From Diphasiastrum complanatum (lineage: Eukaryota; Streptophyta; Lycopodiopsida; Lycopodiales; Lycopodiaceae): a stretch of 41,967 bases of DNA. The number at the start of each line of letters is the position of its first letter. Within the stretch, counting starts at the first letter, position 1. Shown here one piece after another: positions 23,201 to 34,024 of the stretch. The notes under the pieces are model-generated. The model worked only from the letters and a program-made list of their open reading frames with translations. It had not been told where the DNA came from and did not search any database. Location: positions 1 to 41,967 of the forward strand of contig MU835077.1 in assembly GCA_029204225.1 (NCBI GenBank), given 5' to 3'. The translations under genes were made by a program, and so were the position numbers.

Positions 23201-25829
23201 CTTCAGTAATAACTAGTTCATCTAGTTCTGTGTTGCAAACATCGATGAATTCTTCTGCATTATCTGATTCATTATCATTCTCATAGCATTCGAAAAATTT
23301 AACTTCGACATCTGAAACATTAGAGAAGATATTTAGTGCATAAGAAGAATTTTCCGAAGTATAGCTAGTGTCGGTCATAGGAGTTTCGCCTTCGTATCTA
23401 TCTTTATTCCAGGTAATGATCTCCTCTGCTGGTTTTCCACGATTATTGGTCTCGCCAGTTTGAAATCTTAATTCCCTAGACTTCCAATGAACACTAGCAT
23501 TTGACTGATATAGCCACGGCCTTCCGATTAGCACAGAGTAAGAAGGCAAACCCATTGGTTTGATAACAATAAAATTCATGGTAAAAGGCTTGGCTTGTAT
23601 ATACACAGTAACGTTCTCCAGCTCTCCGACAGGCTTTCGTCGTGTTGAGTCTGCCAACTTGATATTTCGGTTGGTTGGTCGAATATCTGTCAAACCCAGA
23701 GCGTGAGCAGTTTCTTCAGTAATAATATTGACGCTCGAACCTGAATCAATCGGCACATGTTCGATTAAGCATCCCTCAATAGTAATGTCGATTTCCGGTG
23801 CGCCAAGATCTCCCAAATCAATAGATAATACTCCTAATTCTGGCAAGGGATTTCTTTTCTTCTTCTTTGGAGTAGAAAGTCCTTTTAACTGCCTGCGATA
23901 GTAAGTATTGTCTGCCAACAATTGTTCAAATGTGATATTTGGACGAAGAGAACCAATATCAGTTACGATATCGTAATCTTTCGTCTTCGATATCGGCTTG
24001 TCAATCATGGTTTCCGACAGTTTGGTTTTATGAATTGATTTGTTCCCTTCTTCGAATGTGACTTTCCTTTCTGTAGCTGCTCTTTGTAGTTCTTCTTCAA
24101 TTATTTCTTTCGCTTCTGCAGATATATCTTTTGAAAACAAATTTTTAGCATTTCGATCATAGTCGGGATCATCTTTAATATCTTCTTTTGTTAGGGATTT
24201 ATTCGTTCCCTTCTTCTTAGATGATTTTCTGCGTTTCTTCGAGGAACCTTTCGAGTTGGTTTTCGAGTCATCTTTCGAAGAACTCCTCGTATTTACTTTG
24301 AATATTGTTTCCATATCACTTGGCCAAGATTGGTCAGTTGTCCTCGTTGATTGGTTTTCCACAAGATCAATTTTTTGTATAACCGCATCTGTCGAAACTT
24401 TTCCTTTCGAGTCTACCATTGCAGCAGGTGTCGCTACATACTGGTATTTAGGTCTTGGCCTCTGTGGTTGGGGACAATCAGGATATTTGTGGCCTGGTTC
24501 TTTACAATTCGAACAGAGAGGTACATACCCAATTGGCTTCCGTGGTTGCGGACAGTCTGGTGAAAAATGTCCTGGTTCTCCACAATTGTAACAATTGCTC
24601 GAAACTGGTCTTGGAAAATTCGAAGTCTTTGTTGTTCATGTTACAAATTCGGGTGGATTATATCTTTTCGGTCCGAATTTGGGGGTGGATTGCTGGAACG
24701 GTGTAGTCGTGCCTTGAACAAAATTTGTTGTTGTATCATTATTCTGAAAAATAAACAGCACCTCCTGTGTTGGATCTTCAACGTAAGATATATTCACTGT
24801 TCTGCAATCTTCCTTCGAATGTCCTGATGCACCGCACCTCGTACACCATAGTCCTGAATTGGAAGAAGATGATTTCGGTCTCTTGTCAGCAACCTCTGAA
24901 ATCTGAACTTTTAGATCGTTGAATTTTTTGTTAATATCTGCTAGATCTCTCCTCCAAATCTTTTCGACCTTTGATGTTGTTGGCTTCATCTCCAAATTTT
25001 TATCGTCCTTTCGTTTGGGTTTTCGTTTACTACTTCGTTCTCTCTCATCAGTCTCAGAGTCGGATGAGTCGTGTAATTCGGATTCTGAACTGGAGGAACT
25101 GGAACTGGATTCAGACTTCGAATCCTCTTCACTGCCACTGGAAACATGCTTAGACTTTCGACTTCGTCTAGTTGATTTTCTCTTCTGAGCAAGCTTAGAA
25201 GTCTCATAGTTTTCAGCACTTGCAATGACTGCTGCTAAGGTAGTCGTATCACCTTGTCTGCAGTATCGATTTATACTCGGTGGTAAACCTGACAGAAACC
25301 ATTCAATCTGCATCGCAACGGGGTATACTCCAGTTAGTTTTCCAATAAGATTCTTGACCTTACGAGTATACCTTCTCAGAGATTCTCGACTCTTCTTCTC
25401 TATGTTGTTGAGTCTGCCGAGTACTCTGGATGAATAACCAATTTCTCTGAATTGGTGTAGAAACGCATCTTTCAGCAGCAACCAGGTAGCCACTCGTCCT
25501 GGTTCGACTTGGCTGTACCATATGCGTGCTTGTTTTCTGAGAAGACCAGGAAAAATCCTCAGTTTGTCCGCCTCCGAACCTTCATTATTCGCGTTCGCAA
25601 TTGATTCGAACTGCGAAACATAACTGTCCGCATCATCTGAGGTTGTTCCTTTGAAATAATCGTATCTGATCTTCGAAATTGAAGGGCCTTCCATATTCGG
25701 TTTTAGTTTGGCAACTGGTTTTAACAAATCCGAATAAGTTTCAGCTCTATCAGAACTTCCAGATAAATTTCTGAAAAAATCTTCTCGAATCTTTCGATAT
25801 CTTTCGAGTCGGGAAGCTCTGTCTGACAT
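20268..25829 (-). CDS. gag-pol: Gypsy gag-pol polyprotein, single frame with two in-frame TGA codons
   Basis: One frame of 1853 codons plus stop on the - strand, 58 nt after the primer site. Approximate residues: Retrotrans_gag 50-200 (ARIWYSQVEPGRVATWLLL); acidic Ser run 230-260; CCHC knuckle CTRCGASGHSKEDC 328; TGA at codon 398 (24638-24636); knuckles CYNCGEPGHFSPDC 413 and CSNCKEPGHKYPDC 438; protease DSGSS 693; RT with WVSPIVVVPKK and catalytic FIDD near 1150; RNase H with YVDVS near 1298 and a second Asp in VDHYALKYL; integrase His-Cys zinc region about 1510-1550 and WGIDFVGP; TGA at codon 1627 (20951-20949); SDRGTHF 1637; GLTERANG 1672. All main catalytic residues survive. Both stops fit CGA to TGA changes. 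Readthrough at 398, between knuckles, is possible but unproven. Confidence 0.93.
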
Positions 25830-25886
25830 ATACTTATTAATGACGATGATTTTGTCAGTTTTATATCAACATGTTTGTTTTTGGCT

Positions 25887-25905
25887 ATCCCCGGCAACGG
25901 CGCCA
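25887..25905 (-). promoter_or_regulatory. Primer-binding site of the gypsy element, tRNA-Asp type
   Basis: The + strand reads ATCCCCGGCAACGGCGCCA, which as I recall it is the 3' end of plant tRNA-Asp including CCA. The - strand, which is the element sense, is therefore its complement, TGGCGCCGTTGCCGGGGAT. It lies 12 nt inside the 5' LTR boundary at 25918. The same primer is typical of Athila-like and related plant gypsy elements. Confidence 0.9.
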
Positions 25906-25917
25906 AAATTTGGTTTA

Positions 25918-27109
25918 TGTCGTGGTATACCAATTGTATTTGGTATAGTTTTGTAGTATTTAATGTCGAATCCCCAAGAGGATAGCTTCTTTATGGTATA
26001 ATGTTGATATTGTTCTGACTTATTCGTATGATATAAAATGGAGAATTAGTCTGGTTGTCAAACAGACATTTGGGTTAAGTAACCAGTATTACTTAATGGA
26101 TAAATGAATGTTTAAAATTGGAATATCAGTCTTCTCTTTCGAATCGAAGAATTGGCGTTCTACAAGAGAATTGTTATCAGAGTAGTACGAATGTACTCCA
26201 CTCTATCTGATTAAGGTGTCGGCAAGAATTCGGATTGATTTCGATGTATTCGTTCATCAGTGATCAAAGTTAATCTTATTCTTGGATTAACAAAAGTTAA
26301 ACAGTAGTCCTCAATAACTAGTGTTCTCCTCAGAGTTAAATCTCTTGTATAATCTTCGAATATGTTAGAAACATATGTTCGGAGATATTCAGAATACAGA
26401 TATCTTATCTCAATTCTTCAGACAGGGACTATATCGATGACTGAGATAGACTTCTGATGATAAACGTTATTCGGGTATCGAACAAGTATTCGAGTGTCGA
26501 ACAAATATTCGAATGAACGAATAAGTTAGTTTTAAGACAGTTCGTTAGAACACTTTTACGGATACACAGCATAGACTGTAATGTGCTTATGCAACTGTCT
26601 GACCAGAGATAGATTTATATAAGAAAGATTGTTAGAGTACTTCAGAAGATCTCTCACAAGTACATAAACTTTTATCTCTCAGCGAATACATAAACTATAT
26701 CTCCTGGTGAGTAAGACTGAATCGTGTCTTCTCTTTATCATCTTCAGAGCGAACAATCACGTCTTTATAAATTAGAGGCGTGTCGCTTTACTGAATAAGG
26801 TTAACCAATATATATCTGACACGTATGTAGATTATACCGCAAAGATGTATCTAACCCTGAGTTTAGATTACTATAGTTAGAATTGTCGATTCGGATCGAG
26901 TCGTTTCATGTAAGTGTCTTTATTTAAGGGTTGTTGTAGATATCGCTTCATTGCTGAGGACTTGTCCTTTATATGTGATATTTAGTATGTCGCGAAAAAT
27001 ATAGGCAGGTCCCTTCATTATAAATGTATCCAGCTCTTGTCTTCTTATGTGAATATATATTGCTTCATTCGGATGTATATTCGTTGTTTAATAAATACAC
27101 ATCTTCACA
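25918..27109 (-). mobile_element. Gypsy 5' LTR, complete, 1192 bp
   Basis: Runs TGTCGTG...TTCACA on the + strand. The part absent from the other copy (26009-26517) includes TATTCGGGTATCGAACAAG-like repeats near 26469-26520. Flanked on the right by the TTCTT duplication. Confidence 0.93.
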
Positions 27110-28471
27110 TTCTTGCATGGCGAGCTAGACGAAGAAGTCTACATGCATCAACCTCCAGGCTACATCTCGAATTCACTTCCTACTTATGCATGCTGAATGC
27201 ACAGGAGTATCTACGGTCTGAAGCAATCAGCGCAACAATGGTATAAGAAGAAAAATCAAGCCCTGAAATCCTTGGGATTCAAGCCACTAATAGCTGATTC
27301 CAATGTTTATGTAGGAATTACAGATGGAAAACCATCATTGTAGTTGTATATGTGGACGACACTTTGATATTTTGCAAGAGTGAGGAGCTTATTGTTGAGG
27401 TAAAGTATGACATCTCGAAAAAATTTGAGATTGCAGACCTGGGAGAAGCCAGATGTTATCTTGGCTTACAAATTGATAGGGACTATGAGGGAGGTGAATT
27501 GTACCTTCATTAGTCCAGATATACCCAGAAAATCCTAGAAGATTTCGGGATGCTGAGTTGCAAATACTCCAATGCTTGCAGAAACAGTCCTGACGAATGA
27601 AGACTATTCGAAGACTGAAGAAGAAAGAGAAATGATGTAGCTTACACCATATAGGAAGTTGATCGGATCGTTAATGTACCTTGCAAATAACACACATCAT
27701 GACATTGCTTATGTCGTGTTCAAAATGAGCCAATTCTATACAAATCCAGGATCAACTCATTGGAAGATTGCGAAACGGATTTTGCAATACCTTCAATTAA
27801 CGAAGGATTTTGGTTTGTGTTATCCTCGTAATGCAGGGTTCCAGATACTTTCCTATAGTGATGCTAGCTGGGCATCGCTCAAGGATGACTGCAAAAGTGT
27901 CTCAGGAGGATGCACCATCGCGTCAGGAGCAACAATTCTCTAGGTCAGAAAGAAGTAGACCGTTGTGGCTCAGTCATCCTGCGAAGCAGAGTACATTGCA
28001 GCAACAAAAATGGCCAATGAAATCATTTGGCTCAAACAGTTCCTTGACGAACTGGGCGAAACGAGGAATGAACCTCTTGTTTTGTAGATGGACAATACAT
28101 CTGCAATACATCTGACAAAGGATCATGTGTTTCACTCAAGGACGAAACACATCGCAATCAAATATCACTTGATAAGGGATCTGATCGAGAAGAAGATGTT
28201 GTAGACTATTTTCATTGGAACAAAGGAGATGGTGGCTGACATTTTCACAAAGGCCTTAGACAAAGGTCTGTTCGAGAATCAGAGGAGCAGTCATGGAGTC
28301 ATCAAGCTACCATGCTTTGAGATAGAGCTGGAGAAACAAAATGTTTCTGTTACCAAAGATTTGCTAGCTTCAACTCCCAACCTGACGAAAAGACACGAAG
28401 CAAAAATGTTCGCGAACATCCTGACGAAAAGACACGAATGTGAAATATTCGCAAAAGAAAAATGTTCGTGA
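27110..28471 (+). pseudogene. Copia-B pol, right part: RT end and RNase H
   Basis: Resumes RT with [17 protein letters not shown], a shift, SIYGLKQSAQQWYKKK and an intact catalytic box VVYVDDTLIF (YVDD at 27349-27360). Then DLGEARCYLGLQIDRDY, LIGSLMYLANN, and RNase H with SYSDASWAS, SCEAEYIAATK, and MVADIFTKAL near 28230-28265. Stops include a TAG just after ASGATIL (where family members have a Trp) and several others; shifts occur near 27190, 27590 and 28090. The frame ends at 28471 beyond the usual RNase H tail, in a stretch with a 41-bp duplication. Confidence 0.87.
28383..28460 (+). repeat. Two tandem copies of a GACGAAAAGACACGAA block
   Basis: CTGACGAAAAGACACGAA recurs after 41 bp (about 28381 and 28422), each followed by an ATGTTCGCGAA or ATATTCGCAAA variant. 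It lies at the presumed junction of copia-B pol and its 3' LTR. Confidence 0.7.
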
Positions 28472-29106
28472 CACAATAGGAGAAATTCAGACGACACAAA
28501 AGTCAAACGACTCGAAGCGACACAAAAATCTTCGTGACACTTTTCGACCTTCACGCTCCAAAGGATTAGAAAGATGATGCAAGTACCATAAAGTACAAAA
28601 ACCATGATCTGATATGATGATGTCAGCGGAAGAGCGTTAGGACGTGCCTAACCCACCATTCTTGTAATTCATAATTAGTTATAGATTGTCTAATCTATCT
28701 AATTAGAGATGCTACTCTGAATGTATGCAATTACTAGATGTATAAAATACACACAGTAGCAGATAGAAAATATACAGAATAGAAGTCCGCCTGTGAGCGA
28801 GACAATTTTGTAAGCAGGATCTACAGAGATTCATTGAAGTCCGCTAGTAAGTGAGACGCTACTCGTGAGAGAACACTATGTTCTCTCACGCCAATGCATT
28901 GTGTGGGTTTGTCATACATTGCTCGAAATCAAGAGGATCAATAGATGATACTGTAGCTATTATGCACATATCACTCTCAACTTTTGTCTGATCTCGAATG
29001 AATTATTGTCTGCTATCACTTGTGTATCTCATTCACTTGTTTTATCAATTTCACACACTGGTTCAGTTTCATTGAATGTTGTATTAATCTATAATGAAGA
29101 TCAACA
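28472..29106 (+). mobile_element. Probable 3' LTR region of copia-B (ends not defined)
   Basis: Follows copia-B RNase H in the same orientation. It has a TATAAAATA at 28741-28749 and a long hairpin at 28864-28890. A GATCAACA at 29099-29106 could be the LTR terminus, but there is no second copy to confirm either end. No coding frame is present. Confidence 0.4.
28864..28890 (+). repeat. Perfect 12-bp hairpin with 3-nt loop
   Basis: CGTGAGAGAACA, loop CTA, then the exact reverse complement TGTTCTCTCACG. About 115 nt after the TATAAAATA, so it would lie in the transcript leader if that TATA box is used. Confidence 0.85.
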
Positions 29107-29390
29107 GTGTCTGTCTACTTTCTGGAGGATTGTAGGAATGATATAGCAGGCATTGACCAGCAATCATATCTGAAATCCATCGGAATTGATTTCGTTTGCG
29201 ATTAATTTGATTTCGCTTCAGCAATGTTCAATATCAGAGCTCATTCTAGTTTCGCTTCATTTCGCTTCATTTAGTTATAAAGCCTGATTGATATTTGCAT
29301 GCATTTGCATTCCCACATTTTTCGCATCACTTCTTTAATCTAACTACCACCATACAAATGAAAATCACCATTGGTCCTCAAAAACTCCTC
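29107..29390. other. No gene recognised: flank of copia-D
   Basis: Short AT-rich stretch between the copia-B remnant and copia-D. It has the short direct repeat ATTTCGCTTC twice near 29248-29270 and no coding signal. Confidence 0.5.
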
Positions 29391-29395
29391 CATGA
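29391..29395. repeat. Target-site duplication CATGA of copia-D, left copy
   Basis: CATGA precedes TGTTGAAATT of the left LTR; CATGA follows TTTTCACA of the right LTR at 38695-38699. Confidence 0.88.
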
Positions 29396-30071
29396 TGTTG
29401 AAATTAAAGTACTTAGGACCATTAATGAACCTACATAAGGCTCCAAGAGTGATTGATTGATTGATACACCTGTTTATTGCAAAACTAGTCACAACATCTT
29501 GATCTAGAAAAGCAATATTGGATCCCACAATCAAGAGCAATCAAAAGCATTGATAAAAGTTCATGGAATTTCGACCCCACACGTGTATGGTACGACCGCC
29601 AGTACAGCATGTTATCAGCGATTAAGTGTAATTAAGTTTAGATTGCAAAACGTTCACAAAAACTCAAGGCAAACATGTAGGAAACTCGAGATTGCCAATG
29701 TGCTCTCAAAATTCTATCTCCTCACTATGGAATGATAGATTGTATGTACAATAGGGCTATGCTCCTCTCAAGTTAGGTGAAAATCCAGCATGTAATAAGG
29801 CGACTAATTGACATTTCTTGTCCTAATATGTCAATCTAGTTTTGCCAATTTGCTGGTTAGGTTGATCAACCGCGTCCATGATTTGAGGAGTTTGGTCCTA
29901 TAATTTAGGAATCATGACCAAAAAAATCAAACTAACCCTATGAATGAGATCTAACCTATCTAGAATAGCCTTGACACATGGAAACATAAATTCACATGCG
30001 TGGGACCCACCTATGTACAGATTTACATGGTTTAATCAAGCTAAAATTGCCAATTTTGACAATTTTTCACA
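29396..30071 (-). mobile_element. Copia-D 3' LTR (676 bp)
   Basis: TGTTGAAATT...TTTTTCACA on the + strand. It matches 38111-38694 over most of its length, for example GGCTCCAAGAGTGATTGATT and CCATGATTTGAGGAGTTTGG. About 75 bp here (29463-29538) are absent from the other copy. Confidence 0.9.
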
Positions 30072-30086
30072 TTCCTCAAATTTAGC
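30072..30086 (-). promoter_or_regulatory. Polypurine tract of copia-D
   Basis: The - strand reads AAATTTGAGGAA directly before the LTR start TGTGAAAAATTG. It resembles that of copia-C (TTTTTTGAGGAG). Confidence 0.65.
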
Positions 30087-30299
30087 TCGATAAAACTATG
30101 GTACATCTATCTACAACTCCAAGAGTTAATCTTTGCTTGATGAATGAATTCCAGCTACAAACAAGGAACCTATGAGACTCCAATGGAGAATGATGTCCAT
30201 GAAGGATCTTTCACCACCTCTTAAAGGATCCCTTACAAGATGTTCCATAGATGTGTCTATATACTTGTAGCACACTTCAGAACTATACATCCTTCCAAG
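30087..30299. other. Non-coding end of copia-D internal region
   Basis: AT-rich stretch between the integrase-tail frame and the polypurine tract; nothing assignable, and no RNase H motif. Confidence 0.5.
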
Positions 30300-30731
30300 C
30301 TATGAATTCTGAGGCATTTTGTGCACTAATGATATATCTATTAAACTATTAAGGGCATAAAGAATGTTGTCAAATTCAACTTGCCTTGCTTGATTCATAT
30401 GAGTGAACCTTGATGACTCCATCTTGTTACTCAAGGATTTTCTTGGAGTCCTCGGGTCTTGAGCTTGCTCCTTTTCTTGACTTGACTCCAAGCCATCAAT
30501 GATTTTGATTGGTTGATAATCCACACATGCTTCTTCAAACTTATAGTCTTTCCCTTCATAGAAGGTTACATCTCTACTAATTACAACTCTCTTAGTAGAA
30601 GAAATGGAAATCCAATAAGCTTTTTTTGAAGAGCAATATCCTACCATTATTCCTATCATTGACGTAGGATTTGCTTTGGTCCTTACATTGGAATGATCAT
30701 GCACAAAGCATGTGGACTCAAATATTTCCAA
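30300..30731 (-). pseudogene. Copia-D integrase C-terminal tail
   Basis: A 143-codon frame on the - strand: IFESTCFVHDHSNVRTK, MIGIMVGYCSSKKAYW, then RVVISRDVTFYEGKDYKFEE. This is the copia integrase C-terminal segment (family form RVFGxxCFVH...FLGYSxxxKGYR...VxxSRDVxFxE). The DDE core that should precede it is missing. After it comes a linker with DPRTPRKS, then the frame ends with no RT. It therefore cannot integrate or reverse-transcribe by itself. Confidence 0.75.
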
Positions 30732-30774
30732 AGCAAGAATACTAAATGATGCTTTATACTTATGACACCATTAA

Positions 30775-31733
30775 TCAAACTATTACACAAATAGTTGTCC
30801 AATGAATTTGCTTTATCAACAACAAATGTAGATTAGAAAACAACATCACGAATGTTGAAGATAAGAAGCAAGCCACGTCATGTCTACTAATAGTATCCAA
30901 GAATTCGAAGATAGTAGACTCTCCAATGCTCTTCGCCCTTGCAAGATGCACACTTGAATGGAAAAATTGCATGCAATTTGATGACTTGGCCTTTGTCTTT
31001 GAGGTCCTCCTTGGAGCTCTCAGGTTTTGAGGTTGATCCTCAAAATCTTCTTCTCTTTGATGCTCCTCCTCAATCCTAGCAAGATCACACTTTGACAAGG
31101 TCTCCACTTGAGTGATCTCCTCCTTTGCCATGTTCACACTCTCCATGCCCACATTAGCATCCAATTTAAACAATCTACCATGTTCAAATCCCTTTTCTAT
31201 GCAGAAATCATTCTTCAAAATGGAACAAACACCATGCTTGAAGTGGACATCCAAACCATTATCCAGAAGTTGACCAACACTTAACAAATTTTTGGTGATT
31301 GATGGTACATAAAGAACATTGTCTAGATCCATTCTTCTAGAAGATTCTAGACACAAAGGGATGGTTCCAACACCGTCTATTCTACATTCTTCATCACTTG
31401 ATGTAAATATGGACCTTTTAGCACCATTGAAAGAAAGTAGAGTTGAGAAATTGTCCTTTTCAAATGTCATGTGGGAGCTAGCCCCACTATCAATCCACCA
31501 TGACTCCCTTGAGTTGCTCTTGCTTGTTGGTGTAGATGCCATCAAGGATGATTCTTCTTCAGCATCCTCCTCTTCATGTGCAAGGTTTCCTTGTTCACTC
31601 TCCTCTTGTGCATTTTGCCTCTTGTAGCATTCGGATGCAAAATGCCCCTTCTTTCCAAAAAAGAAGCATTTTAACTTAGACTTGTCTATCTTCCCCTTTA
31701 CATTTGATGCTTGACCCTCCTCCTTGGCCTCCT
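30775..31733 (-). pseudogene. Copia-D zinc knuckle and protease
   Basis: A knuckle reads CFFFGKKGHFASEC near 31645-31690; the second Cys of C-x2-C is Phe. Then a 256-codon frame from 31545: SWWIDSGASSHMT, the complete copia protease site, followed by GVGTIPL and DNVLYVPSITKNLLSVGQLL. The downstream part (IEEEHQREEDFEDQ, RAPRRTSKTKAKSS) does not match pre-integrase or integrase, which suggests an internal deletion joined other linker sequence. It is out of frame with gag. Confidence 0.75.
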
Positions 31734-32400
31734 TTATTTGATTCTTCTTGACTCCTTGGTCTTCTTTTTTCCTTTGAATGAGAAGTTGGCTTTCTCATGT
31801 CCATCATGCAAGTATATGGATCTCATCCTACTCTTGACATGTGGGATCCTACACTCCTCAACCACAAGCACACTATGTAGCTTGCCAATAGAAGGTAAGA
31901 CTTCTTGGATGGCAAAGCTTTGACCCAAATTCGAGAACTCGTCTCCTAAGCCATTGAGGATCACTTGTACAAGCTCATTATCAAGCATCTTGTCTCCAAT
32001 AGAAGCTAGTTCTTTGTTGAGAGACTTGATCCTTAACACATACTCTTGTGCACTTTCATCACTTCTCCTCATGCTTTTTAAGATATGTTTTCTTAGCATA
32101 AAAGTGTTGTTGGATTCATATATAGCTTTTAAAGAATCCCAAGCTCCCTTGGCCAAAATACAAGAGGCTACCTCCTTCAAGAGGTTATTACTAGCATTCA
32201 TCTGAAGTGCTAGTCTTGCCCTCTTCTTGTATTTTACCAACTCTTGTCATCCAAGAAGCTCATCCTCTTCATCTAGGACAATATCAAAGATGTCTTGGAG
32301 CACTAGGAGTGACTCCATCCTCACTTTTCATATTGAGTAGTTGTAAAATTCAACCTCTCACTAGGTTCAAGAAGGAATCCACCAATGGATCTTCCTAATG
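31734..32400 (-). pseudogene. Copia-D gag (UBN2 type)
   Basis: A 168-codon frame begins at 32240, but homology starts earlier: MESLLVLQD-like sequence is legible near 32290-32320, with a TGA and a shift before VKYKKRARLALQMNA. It continues with AKGAWDSLKAIYESNN, SDESAQEYVLRIKSL and LVQVILNGLGDEFSNL, all typical UBN2 gag. It is closely related in sequence to the copia-C gag (MNVSNEILREI, SDESASNYVLRVK), although the LTRs of the two elements differ. Confidence 0.8.
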
Positions 32401-33096
32401 ACTTGTACTAGATTGTACTTCTCAGCCCTCCCTAAATTCTCTTTCAAAATTTGCTCAATTGCAACTCACTCAAAATTCACAAAGATCCCCCTTGATCTTG
32501 ATTCCAAAGAATTCTTAGGAAGGTTTCTACAAAACAATGCTCAAGAAAATTGGAAGTAATTTGAATCTAGAAACTCATTGATTACCTCAAATTTGGCTTA
32601 TAGCCTTTTCTAAGGACTTCTAGTCATGAGCCTCACACTCCCTCACAAAGATAGAATGGAGATAAGATGAGATTCTGTCAAAAAACTATCAAATCAGGTC
32701 AATTTTTCAAGATTTTGAACAAAAACATGACTAAATCTATCCCTCTTCTTGATGGTTTTTCAAGACCTACAAAACACATTTAAAGGGCTTGAACTCAGCC
32801 TCAATCAATTAGATCTCATGACACTAAGCCAAATTGATGGCAAACAAACTTTGATGCTTTTCTTAGAATTAGCGCTAAGAAAACTCGTCAAGATGTTGAC
32901 TCTTGTGATTAATGGAGATTAAATGCAGGTACATAGGTGATCACACGTGTGGACAGTACGAATTTTGACCCTGACAAAGTTTGGATCAATAATCTTCACA
33001 CTAAGACTTGATTCCAACTCGCCCTCACATAGCTTTTTAGCAACAAACTTGCTAAAAATGGTTGTCCTTTTATCAAAGATTATCCTCTTGTACTTC
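32401..33096. other. Copia-D leader, no gene recognised
   Basis: About 700 bp between primer site and gag. Contains ATCACACGTGTGGACAG near 32940, part of a CACGTG motif series. Short frames only. Confidence 0.55.
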
Positions 33097-33106
33097 GCTC
33101 TGATAC
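33097..33106 (-). promoter_or_regulatory. Copia-D primer-binding site, interrupted
   Basis: GCTCTGATAC here plus CA at 38109-38110 makes the complement of TGGTATCAGAGC, the tRNA-iMet primer site. Copia-C sits in it, duplicating GATAC (33102-33106 and 38104-38108). Confidence 0.88.
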
Positions 33107-33915
33107 TGTTGATTTTCACACGTGTGGACTGTCCACTACATGTACTTGTGATCTCCTAAGGTGTGTAGATGCACCAAGATCAAGACTAGATTGAGATTCA
33201 AGATCAATCTTGAATCCTATGGCAAAAACACACTACTACATGCATTCAATCACTTCCAACTCTCACTCACACGTGTGGGAAGTATTCAAAAAATAATCTA
33301 AGTAAAAACAAGCTGCTCTCCTCGGGTAGAGAGAGAAAATGCATCAAGAGCTCTCGGGTAGAGAGAGAAAGCTAGAAATTCAATGACACTCAAAATCCAC
33401 TCAATCTCAAAATCAATTAGATCCAAAAGGAGGAGTACAATGATACTAATAGATTCATGAGCTACCACTATGCTTAACTATGATTGGACCACACTTTGCC
33501 ACATCTTAATCCTATTGGACCATTGATCCATGCACCTCTAAATTCTATTGGACTATATTCAAGCACACCTCAATTTTCTATTGGACCTCACAAGGTTCCA
33601 CCTCTAAATCCTATTGGACCTCTTAAGCTTCATCAAACAAAAGCATGACACTTGTCTACACTCTAATTGGCACAAGTTTGGCTCAATATTGGCATTACAA
33701 GTGAAAATGGATAATTTGCCATCTATGCCAAATTTGACCCTATCAACATCCTACACCTAAATGCTTGACTATGAAATTCTATGAGACCCCTATATCAAAC
33801 ATTTTGATTTACTTTACAATTGTCCACACGTGGGAACATCCTCCACACATGTGAGATTCACTTACAAACTTCTATCATAAGAAATACCAAGCTAGATTTT
33901 TGCCAATTTCTCACA
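33107..33915 (-). mobile_element. Copia-C 3' LTR (809 bp)
   Basis: TGTTGATTTTCACACG...TTTCTCACA on the + strand. Contains repeated CACACGTGTGG and CACACGTGGGAAC motifs and several CTATTGGACC repeats near 33510-33620. Confidence 0.92.
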
Positions 33916-33927
33916 CTCCTCAAAAAA
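33916..33927 (-). promoter_or_regulatory. Polypurine tract of copia-C
   Basis: The - strand reads TTTTTTGAGGAG immediately before the LTR start TGTGAGAAATTGG. Confidence 0.75.
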
Positions 33928-34024
33928 TAGCTTGGAAAGGTACTAGATCACTTGAAAAGTTTGTAAATCTTTTTGAGTGGATCCTTTGGTATGCATAAGA
34001 AGTGAAGATCAGCCAAGGGATCCA

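Noticed and set aside
24256-25437. + strand frames opposite gag
   Set aside because: Mirror frames of the Ser/Glu-rich gag with no domain.
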